A stretch of DNA of 40,001 bases, taken from contig JAJYSY010000017.1 in assembly GCA_021793375.1 (NCBI GenBank), forward strand, positions 1 through 40,001, written 5' to 3'. Of this stretch, positions 8,297-16,902 are shown one piece after another. The notes under the pieces were generated by a model. The model had not been told where the DNA came from. It saw nothing but the letters and a program-made list of their open reading frames with translations, and did no database searches. Source of the DNA: Bacteroidota bacterium. GTDB lineage: Bacteria; Bacteroidota; Bacteroidia; Flavobacteriales; Flavobacteriaceae. Within the stretch, counting starts at the first letter, position 1. Each line of letters opens with the position of its first letter. The translations under genes and the position numbers were made by a program.

Positions 8297-9082
8297 ATGA
8301 GTCAAGAAAAACCATTGATTTTAGTAACTAATGACGATGGAATAACCGCTCCGGGAATTCGTCATTTAGTGAAATTGATGAAAGAAATAGGAGATGTAGT
8401 AGTTGTAGCACCGGATAGCCCGCAAAGTGGAATGGGACACGCCATTACTGTTGAAAATTTATTGTATTGTGATCCGGTGGATTTACCAAAAAATGTAAAA
8501 CATAAAGCTTATAGCTGTTCAGGAACTCCGGTGGATTGTGTAAAAATTGCTTGCAGAAAAATTCTTGATCGCATGCCTGATATTTGTGTAAGCGGAATAA
8601 ATCACGGTTCAAATTCAGCGATTAATGTTATTTATTCCGGAACTATGAGCGCAGCTGTAGAAGCAGGAACAAACGGAATTCCCGCCATAGGATTTTCTTT
8701 ATTGGATTATAGTTGGGATGCAGATTTTGAACATACTTCAGAGTATGTAAAAAGCATTACGCGTTCAGTATTGAAAAACGGTTTGCCAAAAGGAGTAGTT
8801 TTAAATGTTAATATTCCAAAAAAATCTGAAGAAGGAATCAGAGGAATGAAAGTTTGCCGACAAGCAAAAGCACATTGGAAAGAAGATTTTATCAACAGAA
8901 CAAATCCAAGAGGAAGAGATTATTTTTGGCCGGTAGGAGAATTTGTCAATGAAGAAAAAAACGGAAAAGACACAGATGAATATGCTTTAAGTCAAGGCTA
9001 TATTTCTATAGTCCCCGTCCAATTTGATATGACAGCTCACAATGCAATCGAAGGATTAAAAGCTTGGAATATTGAATCATAA
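8297..9082 (+). CDS. surE: 5'/3'-nucleotidase SurE
   Basis: 261-residue metal-dependent nucleoside monophosphate phosphatase of the SurE family. Signature residues are visible: T11-N-D-D14-G (metal-binding DD), SPQSG with S44, the SGINHGSN metal-ligand Asn segment near residue 101, and YSGTMSAAVEA. Length and motif order match the family. It is cytosolic. It is the first gene of an apparent operon with a small membrane protein (20 bp downstream) and lpxB (29 bp further). surE and lpxB adjacency recurs in Bacteroidota. Substrate preference (AMP, GMP or polyphosphate) cannot be told. Confidence 0.95.
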   Translation: MSQEKPLILVTNDDGITAPGIRHLVKLMKEIGDVVVVAPDSPQSGMGHAITVENLLYCDPVDLPKNVKHKAYSCSGTPVDCVKIACRKILDRMPDICVSGINHGSNSAINVIYSGTMSAAVEAGTNGIPAIGFSLLDYSWDADFEHTSEYVKSITRSVLKNGLPKGVVLNVNIPKKSEEGIRGMKVCRQAKAHWKEDFINRTNPRGRDYFWPVGEFVNEEKNGKDTDEYALSQGYISIVPVQFDMTAHNAIEGLKAWNIES

Positions 9083-9102
9083 AATTCATAAAACATTAAA
9101 AG

Positions 9103-9453
9103 ATGAGCGAACTTGATAAAAATCATAAAAAAACTCCAAGGAAAGGACCTCCGGAACATTTATACAGCAAAAAGAAAATTGTTGCAGAAGTATTAATCGG
9201 TTTTGGCGTAACCATTTTATGTAATCTTGCCGGAATTTATTTTGTAACAGAGTTTTCTGATTATGAAACTATGGATTTCTTAAAAGAAAGCGTTAGAAAT
9301 GGCAGTATTTCAAGTGTAATTGCTTTAGGTGCTTTAATGGATTTCTTAGCGTTTTTTGTTTTTCTCAAAAAAGGACAATTCTATCGAGTTCGAGGAGTTT
9401 TAATGGGAGTTATTGCAGCAGCATTTGTTGTATTATATTTTAAAATGAATTAA
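9103..9453 (+). CDS. Small three-helix inner-membrane protein
   Basis: 116-residue protein of unknown function. A charged, Lys-rich N-terminal tail (about residues 1-25) is followed by three hydrophobic stretches: about 27-48 (VAEVLIGFGVTILCNLAGIYF), 71-90 (SVIALGALMDFLAFFVFL) and 97-114 (VRGVLMGVIAAAFVVLYF). By the positive-inside rule the basic N-terminus should be cytoplasmic. No catalytic motif is visible. It sits between surE and lpxB with short gaps, suggesting co-transcription with lipid A synthesis and a possible envelope role, but that is only context. The start choice is clear because the next in-frame ATG would remove the basic tail. Confidence 0.8.
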   Translation: MSELDKNHKKTPRKGPPEHLYSKKKIVAEVLIGFGVTILCNLAGIYFVTEFSDYETMDFLKESVRNGSISSVIALGALMDFLAFFVFLKKGQFYRVRGVLMGVIAAAFVVLYFKMN

Positions 9454-9482
9454 AAAACAACCCTGATTTTACATAAAGAATT

Positions 9483-10598
9483 ATGAAATACTATCTGATT
9501 GCCGGCGAAGCTTCCGGAGATTTACACGGTTCAAATCTGATGAAAGCTTTATTGAAAAAAGATCCTAAAGCAGAATTCAGATTTTGGGGCGGCGATCTGA
9601 TGGCAGAAATAGGAGGAAAACCCGTGAAGCATTATAAAGAGTTAGCTTTTATGGGTTTTTTAGAAGTTGTTTTAAATCTAAGAACTATTCTGAAAAATAT
9701 AAAACTCTGTAAAAATGATATCGAAAATTATCAACCCGATGTAATTATATTTATCGATTACCCCGGATTTAATTTCCGAATCGCAAAATGGGCAAAAACA
9801 AAAGGATATAAAACACATTATTATATCTCTCCACAAATTTGGGCTTGGAAAGAAAACAGAATAAAAGCCATCAAAAGAGATGTAGAAGAAATGTATGTAA
9901 TTCTACCTTTTGAAAAAGAATTTTATGAAGAAAAACATCATTTTCCGGTAAATTTTGTAGGACATCCACTTTTAGATGTTATTGAAAATTATCAAAGTAT
10001 TTCTTTTGAAAATTTCATTCAAAAATATCAGCTTGAAAATAAACCTATTATAGCTTTATTGCCCGGGAGCAGACATCAAGAAATCACAAAAATGCTTTCT
10101 ACCATGCTGAAAATGCCGAAACAATTTCCGGATTATCAGTTTGTAATCGCCGGCGCACCAAGTCAAGACAAAGAATTTTATCAACCATTTATCAAAAAAG
10201 ACAATGTACATTTGGTAATGAATGATACTTATGCTTTGTTAGATGTTGCACACGCTGCTTTGGTAACTTCCGGAACAGCAACTTTAGAAACTGCTTTGTT
10301 TAATGTTCCAGAAGTAGTTTGTTATAAAGGAAATTGGGTTTCTTATCAGATTGCAAAACGCGTAATTAAATTAGATTTTATCTCTTTGGTCAATCTAATT
10401 ATGGATAGAGAAGTGGTAAAAGAATTAATCCAAGAAGAATTTAATGCTAAAAATTTAAAAGCTGAATTGCAGAAAATCCTCAATTCTTCACAAAGAGAAA
10501 AAATATTTGAAGATTATAAAAAATTACGTAAAAAATTAGGCGGAGGCGGAGCCAGTAAAAAAACAGCTGAAATTATTTATCAAAAGATAAAAGCTTAA
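9483..10598 (+). CDS. lpxB: Lipid-A-disaccharide synthase
   Basis: 371-residue GT-B fold glycosyltransferase (GT19). It joins UDP-2,3-diacylglucosamine and lipid X into the tetraacyl disaccharide-1-phosphate precursor of lipid A, at the inner face of the inner membrane. Family motifs are the N-terminal AGEASGDLHGSNLM, FIDYPGFNFRIAKWAK, YISPQIWAWKENRIK, GHPLLD, LLPGSRHQEI and TSGTATLETALFNVPEVVCYK. The length is typical. It is the last gene of the surE-membrane protein-lpxB unit and converges with the delta' subunit gene with only 5 bp between stops, so no separate terminator fits there. Confidence 0.97.
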   Translation: MKYYLIAGEASGDLHGSNLMKALLKKDPKAEFRFWGGDLMAEIGGKPVKHYKELAFMGFLEVVLNLRTILKNIKLCKNDIENYQPDVIIFIDYPGFNFRIAKWAKTKGYKTHYYISPQIWAWKENRIKAIKRDVEEMYVILPFEKEFYEEKHHFPVNFVGHPLLDVIENYQSISFENFIQKYQLENKPIIALLPGSRHQEITKMLSTMLKMPKQFPDYQFVIAGAPSQDKEFYQPFIKKDNVHLVMNDTYALLDVAHAALVTSGTATLETALFNVPEVVCYKGNWVSYQIAKRVIKLDFISLVNLIMDREVVKELIQEEFNAKNLKAELQKILNSSQREKIFEDYKKLRKKLGGGGASKKTAEIIYQKIKA

Positions 10599-10603
10599 AA
10601 AAC

Positions 10604-11755
10604 TTATTTCTTTCTATGTAATAATCTTGTCAGTTTTATGGACAAATCTGTCAAAATGATTTTTGAATTTCCATTTCTTTCAATATGATAAAGAGCAGAT
10701 TCTAATTCTTGGGTAATTTCCATAATATTATTTCCGTGAATAAACGGAGCGAAATTTTCCAATTTAAAGTTGTTGGCTGTTGGTTGAAGATAAACCAAAG
10801 TATCTGCTTTATAGTTTTTTAATAAAGCTTGACGCATAAAATCTAAACAATAAGACAAAAATCTTTTTTGTGTTTCTCTTCCTGTTTTAGAAATTTCATC
10901 TGCCCAAGCAATTAATTTTAAGATTGCCGCTTTGTTTCCTCTTGCTCTAAAAGCAGTTCTTACCCAATCAATAAACCAATCTTCAAACTTTTCTTCTCCT
11001 TGATTTTGATTTAAAATCTGAATTGCTTTAGCATAATTTCCATCAGCTTGAAAAGCTATTTTTTGCGCTTCTTCTTCCTGGCAATTAAACTTAGTTTTTA
11101 AAGCATTTTTTATGTCATTTTCACCAAGAGGAGGAAAATTAAGTTGTTGACAACGCGATCTGATGGTTTGTAAAATCTGTCTTTCATCTTCTGTAATTAA
11201 GATAAAAACAGTTTTCTGCGGAGGTTCTTCAATCAGTTTTAATAAATAATTCGAGGTTCGGATATTCATGGTTTCCGCATGCCATATAATCATGATTTTA
11301 AAACCACCTTCAAAAGATTTTAAAGCCAAAGTTTGTGCAATATCTTTTGCATCTTCAATTCCGATTTTTCCTTGTTTATTGCTAATTCCTAAACTTTGAT
11401 ACCAATCATATAAACTTCCGTAAGGATTTTCTAATACAAATGTTCTCCATTCTTCTAAAAAATCTAAAGCACGTGCTTTGCTGGTTACTCTTTTATTGTT
11501 GGCAGAAGGAAAACAAAAATGTAAATCCGGATGAATTAATTTATCAAACTTTTTTTCGCAAGCAGTTTTAGCATTTTCTCCTCTTTTTTCTGCTGATTTA
11601 CAAAGAATATAACGTGCATAAGCCACTGCCATTGGTAAGGTTCCACTACCATGAGAACCAACAAAAAGCTGAGCATGAGGAATTCGCCCTCGATCTGCTG
11701 TGGTGGTCAAATGGTCTTTTATATGATCTAATCCTAAAATTTTTGAAAATAACAT
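10604..11755 (-). CDS. holB: DNA polymerase III delta' subunit
   Basis: 383-residue clamp-loader subunit of the AAA+ family. The N-terminal part, LGLDHIKDHLTTTADRGRIPHAQLFVGSHGSGTLPMAVAYAR, matches DnaX/HolB proteins, but the P-loop is degenerate (GSHGSGTLPM, no Lys), as expected for delta', which does not hydrolyse ATP. HPDLHFCFP, IWHAETMNIRTSNYLLKLIEEPP and RSRCQQLNFPPL are typical of the family. The usual four-Cys zinc module between residues about 50 and 76 is reduced to two cysteines with a KSAEKRGENAKTA insertion, a variation seen in this phylum. A -7-like TACTTTCG ends 6 nt before the ATG (see findings). It is transcribed alone, divergent from pgk. Confidence 0.9.
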   Translation of the reverse strand: MLFSKILGLDHIKDHLTTTADRGRIPHAQLFVGSHGSGTLPMAVAYARYILCKSAEKRGENAKTACEKKFDKLIHPDLHFCFPSANNKRVTSKARALDFLEEWRTFVLENPYGSLYDWYQSLGISNKQGKIGIEDAKDIAQTLALKSFEGGFKIMIIWHAETMNIRTSNYLLKLIEEPPQKTVFILITEDERQILQTIRSRCQQLNFPPLGENDIKNALKTKFNCQEEEAQKIAFQADGNYAKAIQILNQNQGEEKFEDWFIDWVRTAFRARGNKAAILKLIAWADEISKTGRETQKRFLSYCLDFMRQALLKNYKADTLVYLQPTANNFKLENFAPFIHGNNIMEITQELESALYHIERNGNSKIILTDLSIKLTRLLHRKK

Positions 11756-11761
11756 AGCGCA

Positions 11762-11769
11762 CGAAAGTA
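11762..11769 (-). promoter_or_regulatory. Likely -7 element of the delta' gene
   Basis: TACTTTCG on the minus strand (one mismatch to TANNTTTG) lies 6 nt before the start codon at 11755. There is no -33 TTG. If used it gives an almost leaderless mRNA. Confidence 0.4.
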
Positions 11770-11771
11770 AT

Positions 11772-11779
11772 TAATTTTG
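11772..11779 (+). promoter_or_regulatory. -7 element of the pgk operon
   Basis: TAATTTTG is an exact TANNTTTG, 62 nt before the pgk ATG. The predicted leader contains an inverted repeat (11782-11790 with 11827-11835). The -33 TTG is absent. Confidence 0.5.
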
Positions 11780-11841
11780 TATTATTATGGCCGATTATAA
11801 AAAATAAAATTTAAAGATAATTTTTTCCATAATAACAACTT

Positions 11842-13026
11842 ATGAAAACGCTTTCCGATTACAATTTTAAGAATAAAAAAGCCTTGATTCGTGTAGATTT
11901 TAATGTTCCGCTAAACGATAATTTTGAAGTTACGGATGACACCAGGATTAAAGCAGCAAAACCCACTATAGAAAAAATCATAAAAGATGGTGGAGCTGTT
12001 GTTTTAATGTCGCACTTGGGCAGACCCAAAGGAAAAGAAGAGAAATTTTCTTTGCAACATATTCTTTCTAAAGTAGAAGAAATTTTAGGACAAAAAGTAA
12101 AGTTTTCAGCAGATTGTATTGGAGAAGAAGCCATAGAAAAATCTAAAAATTTAAAATCCGGAGAAATTCTATTGTTAGAAAATTTACGTTTTCACGCTGA
12201 AGAAAAAGAAGGCGATCAGAATTTTGCAAAAGAATTGGCAAAACACGGAGATATTTATGTCAATGATGCATTTGGAACCGCACATAGAGCACATGCTTCT
12301 ACCGCAATTATTGCAGATTTTTTTCAAGAAAAATGCTTTGGAAATCTGTTGGCTAAAGAAATTAATAACTTAGATAAGGTTTTAAATTCCAAAGAAAAAC
12401 CGGTTACCGCTATTTTGGGAGGAGCAAAAGTTTCTTCTAAAATCACAGTGATAGAAAGTATCTTAGATAAAATTGACAATTTAATTATTGGTGGAGGCAT
12501 GATTTTCACTTTCATCAAAGCACAAGGAGGAAACATAGGAAATTCTTTGGTGGAATCAGAATATGAAAAAACAGCTTTAACTATTTTGCAAAAAGCAAAA
12601 GATAAAAATGTAAAAGTTTATTTACCAATAGATTGTATTGTGGCAGATAAATTTGCTGCCGATGCAAATTCACATGTAGAAGAAGTAGATAAAATTTCTG
12701 AACCTTGGATGGGATTAGATATAGGACCGGAATCGATTAAAAACTTTGCTGAGGTCATTAAAAATTCTAAAATTTTACTTTGGAACGGACCTATGGGGGT
12801 TTTTGAATTTGATAATTTTTCCGGAGGAACAAAAGCTATTGGTTTGGCAGTAGCTGAAGCCACTAAAAACGGAGCTTATTCTTTAGTGGGCGGCGGAGAC
12901 AGTGTTGCTGCAGCTAAGAAATTTGGAATGGAAGATAAAGTGAGCTATATCTCTACCGGAGGAGGGGCAATGCTTGAAATGTTGGAAGGAAAAACCTTGC
13001 CGGGAATTGCTGCTATTCAAAAATAA
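11842..13026 (+). CDS. pgk: Phosphoglycerate kinase
   Basis: 394-residue glycolytic enzyme that transfers phosphate between 1,3-bisphosphoglycerate and ADP in the cytoplasm. It starts MKTLSDYNFKNKKALIRVDFNVPL and carries the substrate motif RVDFNVPL near residues 17-24, SHLGRPKG, the hinge-region VNDAFGTAHRAHAST and the nucleotide-side GGGDSVAAAKKFG, ending in EGKTLPGIAAI. It is complete and full length. It is the first gene of an apparent operon with the lytic transglycosylase (12 bp gap) and the DUF4837 lipoprotein (23 bp further), a grouping that looks coincidental in function. A leader with a long-range inverted repeat precedes it. Confidence 0.98.
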   Translation: MKTLSDYNFKNKKALIRVDFNVPLNDNFEVTDDTRIKAAKPTIEKIIKDGGAVVLMSHLGRPKGKEEKFSLQHILSKVEEILGQKVKFSADCIGEEAIEKSKNLKSGEILLLENLRFHAEEKEGDQNFAKELAKHGDIYVNDAFGTAHRAHASTAIIADFFQEKCFGNLLAKEINNLDKVLNSKEKPVTAILGGAKVSSKITVIESILDKIDNLIIGGGMIFTFIKAQGGNIGNSLVESEYEKTALTILQKAKDKNVKVYLPIDCIVADKFAADANSHVEEVDKISEPWMGLDIGPESIKNFAEVIKNSKILLWNGPMGVFEFDNFSGGTKAIGLAVAEATKNGAYSLVGGGDSVAAAKKFGMEDKVSYISTGGGAMLEMLEGKTLPGIAAIQK

Positions 13027-13038
13027 AAAATCAATAAA

Positions 13039-14595
13039 ATGATTAAAAAAAGCTTTTCAGTTGGATTGTTTTTTCTGTTGAGTTGTGGATTATTTTCGCA
13101 AGAAAATATAATTTCAGATTCGCTGAATATAAATTTAGCAAAAGAAATAAAAGATACAGTTGATACAGATTTTGATTTTCCCGATTTAGAAAGTGTAGAT
13201 GGAAAAAGCTTGACAGATTATGAACTGAGTCAACGTATAGATTCCATCTGGCAAGCAGAATTAACCAATTCAGATTTGTATCCGAAAATCAGAGAAAGTG
13301 TTTTGGAAATTCCTTATAATACAGATGAGGTTTCTCCGTCTGATTATCAAGAGTTATCTACAGAAGTTTTAAAAGAAAGATTAGCAGCATTAAATGAGCA
13401 AACCCCTTTTGAAATCACTTATAATGTAGAATTGGAAAATACTATCAGAAATTATTTAAAAAGAAATAAGAAATCAATGGAAAGATTGATGTCTTTAAGT
13501 CTTTATTATTTTCCATTATTTGAAGCAGAATTTGATAAATATGATATTCCTTTGGAATTAAAATACTTAGCAATTGTAGAATCTGCTTTAAATCCGAGGG
13601 CGAAATCTCCGGTTGGAGCTACAGGACTTTGGCAATTTATGTTTGCTACAGGAAAAATGCATGGTTTAACCGTGAGCAGTTATGTTGATGAAAGAATGGA
13701 TCCTGAAAAATCTACCGCTGCCGCTGCAGAATATCTATCAGAATTATATAATATTTTTGGCGATTGGAATTTGGTTTTAGCTTCTTATAATTCCGGGCCG
13801 GGAAATGTTTCTCGAGCAATTAGAAGAAGTGGAGGAGAAACAGATTATTGGAAAATGAAAGGATTTCTTCCCAGAGAAACCGCTAATTATGTTCCGGCTT
13901 TTATAGCTACACTTTATCTTTTTGAATATGCAGAACAACATGGTTTTGATCCTTATTTACCGGATGTGGTTCATTTTGAAACTGATACGGTAAAAGTAAA
14001 ACAGCATTTAAAATTTGAACACATTGCAGAAGTAACCGGAGTAGATGAAGATTTATTGATTTTCTTAAATCCTTCTTATAAATTAAACAGAATTCCAAAA
14101 GTAGAAGACAAAACTTATACTTTGCGTTTACCGGTGAAAGAAGCCGGTGTTTTTGTGGCCAATGAAAAAGAAATTTATGAAGAGTCAAAAGAATTGCTTG
14201 CTCAAGAAAATCCACCCAGATATGAAATAATGCAGCAACGCACAAATTATAGAGTTCAATCCGGAGATTATTTGGGGAAAATCGCAAATAAATTTAAGGT
14301 GAGTGTGACCCAAATAAAAAAATGGAATCGTTTAAATACCAATAATATTAGAGCCGGACAAAATTTGGTGATTTATCCAAGAGAGCCTCAAATAGCTTCT
14401 TCTTCAAAATCTTCTGTACAAAATAAATCAGGAAATACTTCTTCTCAAAAATACTACACCGTAAAAAGTGGAGATTCGATTTGGAGTATTTCTAAAAAAC
14501 TTAATGGAGTTTCTGTCAATCAAATTAAAAAATGGAACGGTATTAGTGGTAATCATTTGAAACCAGGAATGCAGTTGAAAATTTCTGAAAGTTAA
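13039..14595 (+). CDS. Membrane-bound lytic murein transglycosylase with two LysM domains
   Basis: 518-residue secreted or anchored muramidase of the MltD type. Residues 1-20 form a signal peptide; its LLSCGLFS could be read as a lipobox. A Glu/Asp-rich linker leads to the SLT domain (about 155-290), with the catalytic E181 in YLAIVESALNPRAKSPVGATGLWQF and a SYNSGPGNV motif. Two LysM peptidoglycan-binding repeats close the protein: YRVQSGDYLGKIANKFKVS (about 404-447) and YYTVKSGDSIWSISKKL (about 472-515). It would cleave the MurNAc-GlcNAc bond, leaving 1,6-anhydro-MurNAc. It follows pgk by 12 bp. E. coli MltD has the same design with 452 residues. mltD is a fair name but orthology is not proven. 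Confidence 0.93.
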   Translation: MIKKSFSVGLFFLLSCGLFSQENIISDSLNINLAKEIKDTVDTDFDFPDLESVDGKSLTDYELSQRIDSIWQAELTNSDLYPKIRESVLEIPYNTDEVSPSDYQELSTEVLKERLAALNEQTPFEITYNVELENTIRNYLKRNKKSMERLMSLSLYYFPLFEAEFDKYDIPLELKYLAIVESALNPRAKSPVGATGLWQFMFATGKMHGLTVSSYVDERMDPEKSTAAAAEYLSELYNIFGDWNLVLASYNSGPGNVSRAIRRSGGETDYWKMKGFLPRETANYVPAFIATLYLFEYAEQHGFDPYLPDVVHFETDTVKVKQHLKFEHIAEVTGVDEDLLIFLNPSYKLNRIPKVEDKTYTLRLPVKEAGVFVANEKEIYEESKELLAQENPPRYEIMQQRTNYRVQSGDYLGKIANKFKVSVTQIKKWNRLNTNNIRAGQNLVIYPREPQIASSSKSSVQNKSGNTSSQKYYTVKSGDSIWSISKKLNGVSVNQIKKWNGISGNHLKPGMQLKISES

Positions 14596-14618
14596 TTTCT
14601 AAAAACCCGGCAAAAACA

Positions 14619-15620
14619 ATGAAAAAATCACTTTTATTTTTCTTATCTGTTCTTTTTATTTTTACTTTGAGTTGTAAGGAATCCAAAGAAAAAGATAAAA
14701 AATCAAAGCAACGAAAAACCTTAGTTTCTTCATCAGGAAGTATCAATTCTTTATCTATTATTATTGATGATTCTCTTTGGAAAAGTGAAGTAGGAGAAAG
14801 CTTAAGAGCTGTTTTAACAAAACCGGTTACCGGACTTCCACAAGAAGAACCACTTTTTTCTTTAAATCATATTCCGCCTGCAGCTTTTTCAGGATTTACA
14901 AGAACGCGAAGAATTTTTATAAAAATAGAAGGAAAAGAAAAACCTCACTTTGAAATGGTAAAAGATAGTTTTGCCAGTCCGCAAGTTGGATTTGTTATAG
15001 GTGGTCCGGACAGCAAAACAATTATAGATTTGATAGAAGAAAATTCTCATGAAATTATTGCCAATTTCAAAAAAATGGAATCCAAAGCCAATGTGCAGCG
15101 TATTTCAAAATCTTTAAAAAGCAGTAAAACTTTAGAAGAAACTTTTGGGTTAAACCTGAAATTTCCTTCTGTTTACAGATATGCAGTTGAAAAAGAGGAC
15201 TTCATTTGGATCAGAAAAGATATTTCTCATGGAAGTATGGAAATTCTGGTTTATGAAGTTCCTTTAGAAGTTATAGACAAAGATTCTAATGCGGTAAAAA
15301 ATATTATAGAAATGCGAGATTCTATTGGTGAGAAATATATTCCCGGACCACAAGAAGGCAGCTATATGATAACAGAAAAAGCTTATTCTCCTTATTTATA
15401 TGAAACTAAAATAGATGGGAAATTCACTTATTTAACCAAAGGAACTTGGGAAGTTGAAGGCGCATGGATGGCAGGACCTTTTGTGAATTATGCAGTGAGA
15501 GATGAAGAAAATAACAGGTATTTAGTTTTAGAAGGATTTGTTTTTAAACCTCAATCTCCTAACAAACGCGATAATATTTTTGAATTACAAGCTATATTTA
15601 ACTCAGCTAAGATAAAATAA
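14619..15620 (+). CDS. DUF4837 family lipoprotein
   Basis: 333-residue lipoprotein of a Bacteroidota-specific family (DUF4837). The signal peptide is hydrophobic (residues 5-17) and ends in the lipobox LSCKES, so the mature protein is anchored by a lipidated Cys at about residue 19 and starts with a Lys/Glu/Ser-rich stretch. The body contains the conserved DDSLWKSEVGESLRA and PQVGFVIGGPD segments. Its role is unknown; family members are usually predicted to sit in the outer membrane. It is the last gene of the pgk-MltD unit (23 bp gap) and ends in a bidirectional terminator shared with tatA. Confidence 0.85.
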   Translation: MKKSLLFFLSVLFIFTLSCKESKEKDKKSKQRKTLVSSSGSINSLSIIIDDSLWKSEVGESLRAVLTKPVTGLPQEEPLFSLNHIPPAAFSGFTRTRRIFIKIEGKEKPHFEMVKDSFASPQVGFVIGGPDSKTIIDLIEENSHEIIANFKKMESKANVQRISKSLKSSKTLEETFGLNLKFPSVYRYAVEKEDFIWIRKDISHGSMEILVYEVPLEVIDKDSNAVKNIIEMRDSIGEKYIPGPQEGSYMITEKAYSPYLYETKIDGKFTYLTKGTWEVEGAWMAGPFVNYAVRDEENNRYLVLEGFVFKPQSPNKRDNIFELQAIFNSAKIK

Positions 15621-15624
15621 AAAT

Positions 15625-15658
15625 AAAACCGTCTTTGATTAATAAATCAGACGGTTTT
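15625..15658. terminator. Terminator between DUF4837 gene and tatA
   Basis: AAAACCGTCT at 15625-15634 pairs perfectly with AGACGGTTTT at 15649-15658 across a 14-nt A/T-rich loop. It is flanked by T-rich sequence on the plus strand and lies between two converging genes. Confidence 0.82.
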
Positions 15659-15688
15659 GATTTTTAATATTAAAAAAGAATAAGAAAA

Positions 15689-15877
15689 TTATTCCTGTAT
15701 TTTATCGCTTGAGTTTTCTTCGTCATCTTTGGAGGCGTCTTTAAACTCTTTAATTCCGCTTCCCAATCCGCGCATTAATTCAGGGATTTTTTTACCACCA
15801 AACAATAACAGGATAGCAATAACGATTAGAATAATCTGCGGGGCACCTAATACACCTAAGATAATTAATGATTCCAT
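15689..15877 (-). CDS. tatA: Twin-arginine translocase subunit TatA/TatE
   Basis: 62-residue pore-forming component of the Tat system, which exports folded proteins. Structure: one membrane helix (about residues 12-26), hinge [21 protein letters not shown] with the conserved F26-G27-G28-K29, an amphipathic helix, and an acidic disordered tail ([14 protein letters not shown]). The open frame extends 11 codons upstream to 15910, but [14 protein letters not shown] at 15877 is the usual TatA start and lies 20 nt after an exact -7 element. Its neighbours are the DUF4837 gene (convergent) and the M23 peptidase gene (divergent). No tatC is in the window. Confidence 0.93.
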   Translation of the reverse strand: MESLIILGVLGAPQIILIVIAILLLFGGKKIPELMRGLGSGIKEFKDASKDDEENSSDKIQE

Positions 15878-15897
15878 AAAATTACGTTTATAATGGA

Positions 15898-15905
15898 CAA
15901 AAATA
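15898..15905 (-). promoter_or_regulatory. -7 element of tatA
   Basis: TATTTTTG on the minus strand is an exact TANNTTTG, 20 nt before the tatA ATG. It overlaps the upstream extension of the open frame, which argues for the shorter start. Confidence 0.5.
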
Positions 15906-15965
15906 CACATTATAAATTAAATTGCAGTCTCTCTAACAAAAAATCAGTTTAAAAGTAGAAACTTT

Positions 15966-15973
15966 TATCTTTG
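15966..15973 (+). promoter_or_regulatory. -7 element of the M23-GH3-DUF6909 operon
   Basis: TATCTTTG is an exact TANNTTTG, followed by a leader of about 55 nt before the ATG at 16036. The leader holds a short imperfect palindrome around 16001-16017. The -33 position shows only TTT. Confidence 0.55.
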
Positions 15974-16035
15974 CACTTGAAAGAAAATCTATTTTTATAA
16001 CCGGATTTCAAAATCGGAAGCATACTTTTGAAGTT

Positions 16036-16896
16036 ATGGCAAAAAGGAAAAAGAAAAAAAGAAGAAAAAACATCTTAAAGAAATATAGATTACTCATACT
16101 TAATGATGAAACTTTTGAAGAACAAGTCAACTTTAAAATAAGTCCTCTAAATGTATTTGTAATCTTAGGTGTTTCAGCATTATTAACAGTGATTTTTACG
16201 GCTTTATTAATTGCTTATACGCCTTTAAAAGAATATATTCCGGGAAATTCTTCAGCAGAATTAAGAAGAGAAGCCACAACTTTAATTTATAAAACTGATT
16301 CTTTAGAAAATGTATTGAGTCAAAACAAGCTTTATTTTGAATCTATTCAACGTGTTTTAGTAGGAGATACTTTGACAGATGATGTAGCAACAGATACTTT
16401 AAAAACAGAAAAAATTCAAGAAAGTGATGTAGATTTTAATCCGTCGGAAATAGATTTACAATTAAGAAAAGAAGTAGAACAAAAAGAAAAATACAGTGTA
16501 GTAAATCCGGCTTTAGATAAATCGGACTATAAACTATTTTCTCCGGCAAAAGGCAGTATAACACAAACTTATGATCCTAAACATCAGCATTTTGGAGTAG
16601 ATTTAAGTTTGTCTGAAAAAACACCTATAAAAGCTACAGCAGATGGAACAGTTATTTTTGCAGAATGGTCAGCTGAAACAGGTTATGTAGTAATTTTAGA
16701 ACATAAACACGGATTGATTTCTGTTTATAAACACAATTCTTCTTTAACAAAAAAACAAGGTCAACATGTAAAAGAAGGAGAAGTGATTGCAATGTCAGGA
16801 AATACAGGAGAACTAACCACAGGACCACATTTACATTTTGAATTATGGAAAAATGGAAATCCTGTGAATCCAACTGAATTTTTAGAATTTGAATAA
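16036..16896 (+). CDS. M23 family metallopeptidase (LytM), membrane anchored
   Basis: 286-residue peptidoglycan endopeptidase of the M23 family. A strongly basic cytoplasmic N-terminus (residues 3-17) and a single transmembrane helix (about 38-62) make it a type II inner-membrane protein. A coiled-coil-like stalk of about 90 residues follows, then the zinc peptidase domain, about 165-284. The active site is intact: H185-x-x-x-D189 in HFGVDLS and the H265-L-H267 motif in GPHLHFEL. It likely cuts cross-linking peptides at the periplasmic face. It begins an operon with the GH3 gene (6 bp gap) and the DUF6909 gene (1-nt overlap), and is divergent from tatA. A role as a non-catalytic activator is unlikely because both zinc motifs are present. 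Confidence 0.94.
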   Translation: MAKRKKKKRRKNILKKYRLLILNDETFEEQVNFKISPLNVFVILGVSALLTVIFTALLIAYTPLKEYIPGNSSAELRREATTLIYKTDSLENVLSQNKLYFESIQRVLVGDTLTDDVATDTLKTEKIQESDVDFNPSEIDLQLRKEVEQKEKYSVVNPALDKSDYKLFSPAKGSITQTYDPKHQHFGVDLSLSEKTPIKATADGTVIFAEWSAETGYVVILEHKHGLISVYKHNSSLTKKQGQHVKEGEVIAMSGNTGELTTGPHLHFELWKNGNPVNPTEFLEFE

Positions 16897-16902
16897 AAAA
16901 TT

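Noticed and set aside
15878..15910. Upstream extension of tatA by 11 codons
   Set aside because: A perfect -7 element lies inside it and [14 protein letters not shown] is the normal TatA start.
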